In this document: piece after piece, positions 1 to 4,088 of the stretch
Layout: each line of letters opens with the position of its first letter
Position numbering within the stretch: the stretch's first letter is position 1
Source: Planctomycetota bacterium
GTDB taxonomy: Bacteria > Planctomycetota > Phycisphaerae > WQYP01
Direction of reading: 5' to 3'
NCBI GenBank assembly: GCA_021838985.1
Contig: JAKCCC010000173.1
Location: 1-5,402, forward strand
Length of the DNA stretch: 5,402 bases
Notes under the pieces: generated by a model
Told to the model about the DNA's origin: nothing
What the model saw: only the letters and a program-made list of their open reading frames with translations
Databases searched by the model: none
Program-made: the position numbers and the translations under genes

Positions 1-2
1 CC

Positions 3-572
3 GTCGCCCAGGACTGGCCCACGCTCGTCCCTAACGCGGGCCTGGCAGCCGGGATCGGCCTAGCGGCGGGCGTTGCTCCGGCGCCTGCTGCAGCCTTCTC
101 CGTGATCTGCGCTGCGGCTCCGCAGCCGGTGGCGTGCCCGGCGAACATCACTTCGGGCGGATATCTGAATGTGACGGGTGGAGAAGTTGTGGTTTCTTCC
201 GGTGGCGGGACGCCGGCTGGAACGTACCCATTTCAAACCACCAATGACGCTTTCCAGCCGCTCGGTATTGGCAACGGGTGGGCTGGAAACAGTTCTAATG
301 CAACGCTGAATTACGCAATTATTGGATCCATTATTGTCAAATGCACGGGTAATTCTTGGTCGATAAATCTCACCGCAGATTACCCCCTGTACTACAACTA
401 TGCAGGAACAAATTACACGGTTTACCCGGCCACTTGCAATTCTGTCGCTAACTATGACGCTACTGGGAAGGTTAACGGCACTTTTTCCGGCAACATAGCT
501 ACAGGATCAAACACGGGACCGGTCGTGGGAACGTACTCATTCACGGTTCAATGGTCGCCCACACACAACTAA
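3..572 (+). CDS. Putative secreted or virion-surface protein, 3' part (5' end outside window)
   Basis: The frame is open from base 3 to a TAA at 570-572, so 189 residues are visible and the true start lies upstream. Residues about 11-35 are a low-complexity Ala/Gly/Pro stretch (NAGLAAGIGLAAGVAPAP) that could be a membrane or linker segment. The rest is rich in Gly, Ser, Thr, Asn and Tyr, with alternating polar and hydrophobic residues suggesting a beta-rich fold. Four cysteines (about 36, 45, 114, 145) could form two disulfides, which would fit a protein outside the cytoplasm. I do not recognise the family. It ends just before the early promoter, so it may be the last gene of a late block: a spike, receptor-binding or minor capsid protein is plausible, but this is inferred from position and composition. 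The first 200 bases are GC-rich and the remainder clearly AT-richer, which may indicate a mosaic gene. The reading frame is fairly secure; the function is not. Confidence 0.7.
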   Translation, partial: VAQDWPTLVPNAGLAAGIGLAAGVAPAPAAAFSVICAAAPQPVACPANITSGGYLNVTGGEVVVSSGGGTPAGTYPFQTTNDAFQPLGIGNGWAGNSSNATLNYAIIGSIIVKCTGNSWSINLTADYPLYYNYAGTNYTVYPATCNSVANYDATGKVNGTFSGNIATGSNTGPVVGTYSFTVQWSPTHN

Positions 573-585
573 GCCGAGACGACAC

Positions 586-614
586 TTGACATCGCACCTT
601 AAGGTTGCTATACT
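586..614 (+). promoter_or_regulatory. Sigma70-type promoter P1 (early operon)
   Basis: There is a perfect -35 box TTGACA at 586-591 and a -10 box TATACT at 609-614, separated by 17 nt, the optimal spacing. It begins 14 nt after the stop codon of the upstream gene and points toward the small genes and rep. Transcription would start at about 620-622. No other promoter of this quality lies between here and 3453, so it probably drives the whole early block (841-2353) and possibly the ATPase. Confidence 0.85.
596..605 (+). promoter_or_regulatory. Palindromic candidate operator inside P1
   Basis: ACCTTAAGGT at 596-605 is a perfect 10-bp palindrome lying wholly in the -35/-10 spacer of P1. It extends imperfectly to GCACCTTAAGGTTGC (594-608), in which one base breaks the outer symmetry. 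A dimeric repressor bound here would block RNA polymerase. No repressor gene is recognisable in the window, so the operator role is inferred from symmetry and position. Confidence 0.4.
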
Positions 615-618
615 TGCG

Positions 619-633
619 ATAACTTAACATAAC
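619..633 (+). repeat. Tandem ATAAC repeats at the P1 start site
   Basis: ATAAC occurs at 619-623 and again at 629-633. The 10-base period would place both copies on the same face of the helix. They lie at the predicted transcription start and in the short leader, so they could be half-sites for a regulator. They are short enough to be chance. Confidence 0.25.
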
Positions 634-641
634 GGTGCAAT

Positions 642-863
642 ATGACGCAAAGCCACCAAAAACAACTAGACAAGCCTAAACACGCGAATATTCAATTTAA
701 CATAATGTCTATTTTCATCCACAACTGTCGCACTGGCTGCGCCCGCGGTCCGCCGCTCACCTACTTCACTTGTTACACCTACAAACATCTGTTGATTTTT
801 TTAAAAAAATGTGATTTTGCTCAATGTTTGGAGAAAAACGATGGACGCGGAAAAAAGGGATGA
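642..863 (+). CDS. Doubtful small Cys-containing protein downstream of P1
   Basis: This 73-residue frame starts at an ATG about 20 nt after the predicted P1 start, and its end overlaps the next gene by 23 nt, as is common here. Only a weak Shine-Dalgarno (GGTG, 634-637, 4-nt spacer) precedes it. The product has a polar, Lys/Gln-rich first 20 residues, five cysteines and a short hydrophobic segment (HLLIFL). No helix-turn-helix or other family motif is visible. Codon use is AT-rich, and the frame runs through the A/T palindrome at 795-810, which would encode FFK-type residues. It may be a genuine phage small protein or just an open stretch of a leader; I lean slightly toward non-coding. Confidence 0.3.
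   Translation: MTQSHQKQLDKPKHANIQFNIMSIFIHNCRTGCARGPPLTYFTCYTYKHLLIFLKKCDFAQCLEKNDGRGKKG
795..810. repeat. 16-bp perfect A/T palindrome
   Basis: ATTTTTTTAAAAAAAT at 795-810 is a perfect palindrome of seven T then seven A with flanking A and T. It sits 31 nt before the first well-supported early gene start (841). Runs like this bend or stiffen DNA and melt easily, so a role in replication, regulation or as an unwinding element is possible. It is not a normal intrinsic terminator, because no GC-rich hairpin immediately precedes a T-run. The function is unknown. Confidence 0.5.
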
Positions 864-1077
864 TATTTGGTTGGGCACCCTGGAGGAATGTCACAAGCGG
901 CATACAACGCAGCTGAGGCGTCAAGCCGATGCAATGTGGGCTATCGCGGAGCTGCTTCAACTCTACGTGGAATCCAAGGGCGTTCAGCTTCCCATGGCTC
1001 TTCGGATGTCGTGTCAGGCTCGTACCAGCATACGGGACGGCGATTTTGGACAAGGAGATGAGCGTGACCAAACTTAA
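841..1077 (+). CDS. Small hypothetical early protein, 78 aa
   Basis: The start is ATG 841 because GGAG at 830-833 precedes it with a 7-nt spacer; an in-frame ATG 30 nt upstream has no such site. The product is mostly helical by composition. Residues 14-45 form a charged amphipathic region (EECHKRHTTQLRRQADAMW), and the tail is polar and acidic. There are no membrane segments and no family motif that I recognise. It is the first well-supported gene downstream of P1, and its 3' end overlaps the next gene. PM2-like phages keep small regulators and replication accessories in this position, which is the only hint of a role. Confidence 0.65.
   Translation: MDAEKRDDIWLGTLEECHKRHTTQLRRQADAMWAIAELLQLYVESKGVQLPMALRMSCQARTSIRDGDFGQGDERDQT
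1053..1057 (+). promoter_or_regulatory. Ribosome binding site that selects a GTG start
   Basis: AGGAG at 1053-1057 touches an ATG at 1058 with no spacer, but lies 6 nt before an in-frame GTG at 1064. Normal spacing therefore favours the GTG as the real start of the next gene, shortening the ATG-based frame by two residues. Confidence 0.6.
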
Positions 1078-1273
1078 ATACCGAGTCAGGCGTTTTACGG
1101 ATCTGGATGGTAAACGGATTGTGATTGAGATTGGGCCAGGACGTGGTTCGGGCAATTTTCTGCTGGATACCGCGTACGTATCCGTCTACCCTATCCGATG
1201 TCGCAACAGGAAGATGGTGAGTATACGCCAGATTTTGGGCGCCGGAAGCGAGGAGGCGCATGATGACGATTGA
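1064..1273 (+). CDS. Small hypothetical early protein with acidic tail, 69 aa
   Basis: I place the start at GTG 1064 on ribosome-binding-site spacing; ATG 1058 in the same frame is the alternative. The protein begins very basic (MTKLKYRVRRF), continues with alternating hydrophobic and polar residues typical of beta strands (KRIVIEIG, AYVSVYPI), includes a Gly-rich turn (GPGRGSG), and ends in an acidic tail (EEAHDDD). A small basic beta-rich body with an acidic C-terminus resembles single-stranded-DNA-binding proteins in outline. I see no true SSB signature, so this is only a hypothesis. It overlaps the preceding gene by 14 nt and the following one by 11 nt, implying translational coupling upstream of rep. 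Confidence 0.65.
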   Translation: MTKLKYRVRRFTDLDGKRIVIEIGPGRGSGNFLLDTAYVSVYPIRCRNRKMVSIRQILGAGSEEAHDDD

Positions 1274-1448
1274 AGAGCTGATGGGCGAGTACGCCGTGGA
1301 TCCCGATCAGGCGAAATGGATGCTCGCGGCATCCCAGGACGAACTCCGCAGGACGGAGGCGGCAACCTACGAGGAAATGCGCCGGATCCGCGAAATGCGA
1401 TCCGCAATCAGAGCAGTATTGGTGGAACGTGGCCGATTATCTGGATAG
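1263..1448 (+). CDS. Small helical early protein, 61 aa
   Basis: A strong AGGAGG at 1251-1256 precedes two consecutive ATGs, at 1260 (3-nt spacer) and 1263 (6-nt spacer). The second has the better spacing and is chosen; the other adds one Met. The product is almost entirely helix-forming and highly charged. From about residue 26 the Glu/Arg-rich run (DELRRTEAATYEEMRRIR) could be a coiled coil. There are no cysteines, no membrane span and no motif I can name. It overlaps the previous gene and ends 8 nt before the rep start, so it is co-translated with rep. A small DNA-binding or Rep-accessory protein is possible but not shown. Confidence 0.65.
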   Translation: MTIEELMGEYAVDPDQAKWMLAASQDELRRTEAATYEEMRRIREMRSAIRAVLVERGRLSG

Positions 1449-1456
1449 GTGTAGGA

Positions 1457-2353
1457 ATGGAGGCCGACTGGAGATTTTTCAGATGTCGGAACCAACGCCA
1501 GGCGGTGCATGAGGCCTTGTCCGAACTTGGTTATTCCAGACGGCTGGAAAGATACGATTTCTGCGGAAAAAAGTCCTGGGTAGAGAGTTGCAAGTCACCG
1601 TCTTCGGGTAAACAGATTTTCCGGATCCGGTGTAAACGCTGCGGAGATCCATTCTGCCCGGCGTGCAGCAGGGAGCGTATGCGGCGAGTATGTCGCAACC
1701 TTGGCTCATTCATGCAGGCTAAGAGGCAGCGTTTCCGGTTCGTGACGCTCACGTTGCGTCAGGAACATCGTGGGCTTGTTGATCAGATCAATGACCTGCA
1801 ACGCGCCTTTAGACGACTGCGACAATCCAAAATATGGAAAAGATCGATCAAAAACGCCGTTTGGTGCATGGAGATTAAACTCGCCAAATCTGGTCTATGG
1901 AATTGTCACCTGCACCTGATCTATTGCGGCCAATGGATAGACCAGGGCAAGCTGTCGGATGCCTGGCGGGCGGCCTCACGCGGAAGTTATATCGTCGACG
2001 TTAGAGCCGCTGATGCGCGTGCGCCGGTCGAGTTAACGAAGTACATGTCGAAATCTTATGAGCTGGGAGTATTCAAACGGCCGGAGAGGTTACGGGAATT
2101 GATACAGGCGACGGAATCGCGGAAAACTTTCGGCGTGCTGGGCAAAGAATGGCGTGGTCTCCGTTTATCCTCCATTTGGCGGGATCCGGATCAGATCGAC
2201 TTGCCGTGGGAATACGTCGATACGGTCGATCACTTAATAGATCGCTTGAAGGAGAGGGATCGGCGGGCCGCCGAGATAATAGATGCAATTCCACAATTGC
2301 GGCTATATGCTGTATGGCTGCACCGGCAATTGCATCGGGAAGACACGTCGTGA
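1457..2353 (+). CDS. Rolling-circle replication initiator (HUH endonuclease, pC194/Rep_1-like)
   Basis: This 298-residue protein should nick one strand at the origin, stay covalently bound through a tyrosine and prime rolling-circle replication. The start is ATG 1457, with AGGTG at 1447-1451 and a 5-nt spacer; the frame is open back to an ATG at 1316, but that stretch overlaps the preceding gene. A C4 zinc-binding site is at residues 59-70 (C59-x2-C62-x4-C67-x2-C70), with further cysteines at 36 and 45. HUH motif 1 is FVTLTLR (95-101), motif 2 is HLHLI (His151 and His153 as metal ligands), and motif 3 is VELTKYMSK (191-199), with Tyr196 as likely nucleophile. Glu192 sits four residues before the tyrosine, matching the Glu/Tyr pair known from pC194 RepA, where phiX174 A protein has two tyrosines. 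The C-terminal third (about 205-298) is helical and basic, with no recognised helicase motif. It closes the early operon. Confidence 0.88.
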   Translation: MEADWRFFRCRNQRQAVHEALSELGYSRRLERYDFCGKKSWVESCKSPSSGKQIFRIRCKRCGDPFCPACSRERMRRVCRNLGSFMQAKRQRFRFVTLTLRQEHRGLVDQINDLQRAFRRLRQSKIWKRSIKNAVWCMEIKLAKSGLWNCHLHLIYCGQWIDQGKLSDAWRAASRGSYIVDVRAADARAPVELTKYMSKSYELGVFKRPERLRELIQATESRKTFGVLGKEWRGLRLSSIWRDPDQIDLPWEYVDTVDHLIDRLKERDRRAAEIIDAIPQLRLYAVWLHRQLHREDTS

Positions 2354-2357
2354 CATC

Positions 2358-2363
2358 GAGGAG
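2358..2363 (+). promoter_or_regulatory. Ribosome binding site supporting a TTG start
   Basis: GAGGAG at 2358-2363 begins 4 nt after the rep stop codon and lies 7 nt before TTG 2371. The first in-frame ATG downstream is over 240 nt away, and the frame upstream overlaps rep, so this site is the main evidence that translation begins at the TTG. Confidence 0.65.
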
Positions 2364-2370
2364 AAATATA

Positions 2371-2991
2371 TTGAAAAAGGCTGAAAATGACATAGCACAA
2401 GACATCGTGCCGAACGTATCGCAAGTTCAGGCTGATACTGGGTCAGACAACACGGATCCGATAGATGATCTGCCGAAAGTGCAATCTCCGGCTCCATCCA
2501 AAGCGGAAAAGCCGAGCCATTGGACAGCCAGGGGGCCCCGCAAGAAGTCCCCGGAGGAATATTCCCAAAGCCCGGCTGCGGTGCTACAACGGGAGGCCAG
2601 GGCCAAGCGAGCCATGAGGGGGGCGGGGCAAGAACAGCAGCCTCCGGAGCCTGCACCCAGATGGGCGGACGAAATACCATCCGATACGGTTGGCGCCGGT
2701 CAATTGGCAGCAAGCATCTATTGCGGCTTCCTCACGTCGTATTCGCGCGGAGCCTACGTAGTCTCAGAAGATCAGCAGTCGAAGCTAGCCGATGTGATAG
2801 CGCGGTGGTTGCATGTTCGGGCCAGGGGTATCGACCGATTTCTGCCCGAAATACTCCTGGCAGGCGCGATCTACCACGTGACTGGACCAGTGTTCAATAT
2901 TCGCAAAAAGGTCAATCCAGATGCCATACCACACCCTGATCACGGGACCGACCCAATCCGGAAAAACGACGCTGGCCCAGCGATTGGTTGA
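2371..2991 (+). CDS. Hypothetical protein between rep and ATPase, 206 aa, TTG start
   Basis: I do not recognise this family. The start is TTG 2371; an upstream ATG at 2149 would embed 74 residues inside rep in another frame. Residues 1-105 look disordered: acidic and Asp/Asn/Ser/Pro-rich first, then basic and Gln/Pro/Ala-rich (PRKKS around 56-60, REARAKRAMRG at 74-84). Residues about 107-175 look like a compact helical domain with hydrophobic stretches (GAGQLAASIYCGFLTSY, FLPEILLAGAIYHVTGPVF). The last 30 residues are polar, with several Pro, His and Asp. The final 71 nt overlap the ATPase gene in another frame. Its place between replication and packaging genes and the basic tail-plus-domain layout would suit a DNA-binding, assembly or ATPase-partner role, but this is inference. 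A weak membrane association through 155-175 is possible. Confidence 0.7.
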   Translation: MKKAENDIAQDIVPNVSQVQADTGSDNTDPIDDLPKVQSPAPSKAEKPSHWTARGPRKKSPEEYSQSPAAVLQREARAKRAMRGAGQEQQPPEPAPRWADEIPSDTVGAGQLAASIYCGFLTSYSRGAYVVSEDQQSKLADVIARWLHVRARGIDRFLPEILLAGAIYHVTGPVFNIRKKVNPDAIPHPDHGTDPIRKNDAGPAIG

Positions 2992-3466
2992 CCGGGCGGA
3001 TCGCCTAATCGTACTGGATCCATACCGGACGCCGGGGTGGCCGGACTGCTCCGTATTCTGCCGGACCTTGGATCGCGTCCTATATTGGTCTCGTCGTAAA
3101 CGCGGATATGTCATTGTGATCGATGAGGCCGCATACGTTATCGACCGCTACGCGAAGATGCACGAGCAGATCGCGACGCGCTCCGCCCACCGGCAACACG
3201 CATGTATATTCATTTGCCAGCGCTATTCCCAGATCAGTCCCGTTATCAGATCGCAGTGCGCATCGCACTGGCTTTTCCCGCAAGACTTGGACAGCGAGCG
3301 GCAGCTAGCCAGGGAGGCTGGCCTAACCAGCTTGCCAAGTTGGCCGAAGACGGCAGGACGGTTCGTAATTCACATTTTCCAGCGTTCAGCCACCATATAC
3401 TGTCTTAATTCAAAGATTGCAATATCGAAGATCGATCCGCCGAAGGCGCCGCTTGACATTCATTGA
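2921..3466 (+). CDS. FtsK/HerA-type genome-packaging ATPase (P9-like)
   Basis: This 181-residue P-loop ATPase probably powers genome entry into the preformed capsid, as P9 does in PRD1 and its PM2 counterpart. Walker A is GPTQSGKTT (residues 9-17, Lys15 and Thr16). Walker B is YVIVIDEAA (63-71), with Asp68 binding magnesium and Glu69 catalytic. After it come an arginine-containing region (RSAHRQH, 87-93) and a strand ending in a polar sensor residue (IFICQR, Gln100), then a conserved-looking IRSQCASHWLF segment (109-119), the order expected of FtsK/HerA packaging ATPases. It lacks the membrane anchor of cellular FtsK and of the inovirus Zot/pI family, which argues for a soluble icosahedral-virus enzyme. 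The start ATG 2921 has AAGG at 2908-2911, 9 nt upstream, and lies inside the preceding gene, so translation may be coupled. It is at the short end for such enzymes. Confidence 0.85.
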   Translation: MPYHTLITGPTQSGKTTLAQRLVDRADRLIVLDPYRTPGWPDCSVFCRTLDRVLYWSRRKRGYVIVIDEAAYVIDRYAKMHEQIATRSAHRQHACIFICQRYSQISPVIRSQCASHWLFPQDLDSERQLAREAGLTSLPSWPKTAGRFVIHIFQRSATIYCLNSKIAISKIDPPKAPLDIH

Positions 3467-3480
3467 TCGTTCGGTAGAAT
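3453..3480 (+). promoter_or_regulatory. Sigma70-type promoter P2 (late/structural operon)
   Basis: A perfect -35 TTGACA at 3453-3458 and a -10 TAGAAT at 3475-3480 are separated by 16 nt. The -35 box lies within the last codons of the ATPase gene and the -10 just after its stop. The predicted start is near 3487, about 20 nt before the GTG of the next gene. It shares the 8-mer CTTGACAT with P1, but the spacers differ, so the two promoters may be regulated differently. It is well placed to give strong expression of the membrane and capsid genes. Confidence 0.8.
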
Positions 3481-3508
3481 AGATCAGGACACGTCTGGAA
3501 AAGTCTTT

Positions 3509-3925
3509 GTGGCATTGGCATCAAAGAAATTGGGTTGGATGGAATCTATATTGGCTGGCGGGATCCTGTTGGTGGGTTTTTCGGCTTGCTCTCTCCATTC
3601 GTGGGGCCTGGCGGCGAAGACCACGCAGCAAATCACCCAGGCCACTACTCCCCAAAAGCCCGTCAGCCCACTGGTGGGTCAATTACGCCCTTTGGCCCAG
3701 GCGGCGGGTCAAGCCGCCGGGCCCATCGGGGAAACGACCCTCTCGCTGATCGCCGGAGCGGCGGGCATCGTGTTGGCTGGGATATCCCAGTATCGTCGCA
3801 TGCGGGACGTAGGATCCCACAAGCAAGCTCTATCCGAGCTCGCCCTCTCGGTTCCCGCAGAGAAGCTGCTGGCCTTATCCCCAGCAACAAAATCGCTGTT
3901 ATTGAAGGCACAAAGCCCAGGATAG
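3509..3925 (+). CDS. Putative membrane protein or lipoprotein, 138 aa
   Basis: The frame starts at GTG 3509 with a weak GGAAAAG (3497-3503) upstream; ATG 3539, 10 codons on, is the alternative. I prefer the GTG because it supplies a basic n-region (SKK, residues 5-7) before a hydrophobic segment (ILAGGILLVGFSA, about 14-26). That segment ends at Cys27 in FSAC, an imperfect lipobox, so the product may be lipid-modified or may simply span the membrane. A Thr/Gln/Pro/Ala-rich linker (38-72) follows, then a second Gly/Ala-rich hydrophobic segment (LSLIAGAAGIVLAGI, 78-92) capped by basic residues (YRRMR, 95-99), and a helical, Leu/Ala-rich tail. The layout suits an internal-membrane protein of a lipid-containing virion. 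A holin-like role is an alternative. It is the first gene after P2. Confidence 0.65.
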   Translation: MALASKKLGWMESILAGGILLVGFSACSLHSWGLAAKTTQQITQATTPQKPVSPLVGQLRPLAQAAGQAAGPIGETTLSLIAGAAGIVLAGISQYRRMRDVGSHKQALSELALSVPAEKLLALSPATKSLLLKAQSPG

Positions 3926-3945
3926 ACACGCATGGAGATAATTCA

Positions 3946-4047
3946 ATGAAAGGTGACTTGAAGCAGCTGGCCTTGCTGGCCGGAGGAGTGTTCGCCGGAA
4001 TGTTCCTCTACAATTTATTGATAAAATATTTTCCGAAGATGCCCTAG
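3946..4047 (+). CDS. Small single-span membrane peptide, 33 aa
   Basis: ATG 3946 is preceded by GGAG (3934-3937) with an 8-nt spacer and gives a 33-residue peptide. It has a short basic start (MKGDLKQ), one hydrophobic segment of about 18 residues (LALLAGGVFAGMFLYNLL) and a basic end (IKYFPKMP). A longer frame open through here back to 3535 is a shadow of the preceding gene; only this 3' end, with its own ribosome binding site, looks real. Membrane-containing phages such as PM2 and PRD1 encode several tiny one-span virion proteins, and its position just before the capsid gene fits that. A lysis role cannot be excluded. Confidence 0.6.
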   Translation: MKGDLKQLALLAGGVFAGMFLYNLLIKYFPKMP

Positions 4048-4088
4048 GCTAGGCGCTTCGGCTGATTGACACATTTGAGGAATCTACC

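Noticed and set aside
766..1155. 129-aa frame on the minus strand opposite the small early genes
   Set aside because: Three + strand genes with well-spaced ribosome binding sites cover this stretch, and the minus product shows no motif; it is a shadow.
1316..1456. N-terminal extension of rep to the ATG at 1316
   Set aside because: The extra 47 residues overlap the 61-aa gene in another frame and look out-of-frame. AGGTG with a 5-nt spacer supports ATG 1457.
2149..2370. Upstream ATG (2149) for the 206-aa gene
   Set aside because: This would place 74 residues inside rep in another frame. GAGGAG directly before TTG 2371 is the better start signal.
3700..3718. GGCGGC/GCCGCC hairpin with 7-nt loop inside the 138-aa gene
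   Set aside because: It is explained by the Ala/Gln/Gly-rich coding repeat (AQAAGQAAG) and has no T-run, so a terminator is not supported.
3535..4047. 170-aa + strand frame covering the membrane-protein gene and the 33-aa peptide
   Set aside because: Its first 137 residues are a Pro/Gly/Arg-rich out-of-frame shadow of the 3509-3925 gene. Only the end, from ATG 3946 with its own GGAG, looks coding.
4066..4071. A third TTGACA before the capsid gene
   Set aside because: No plausible -10 box lies 16-18 nt downstream; the expected position falls on the capsid gene start.
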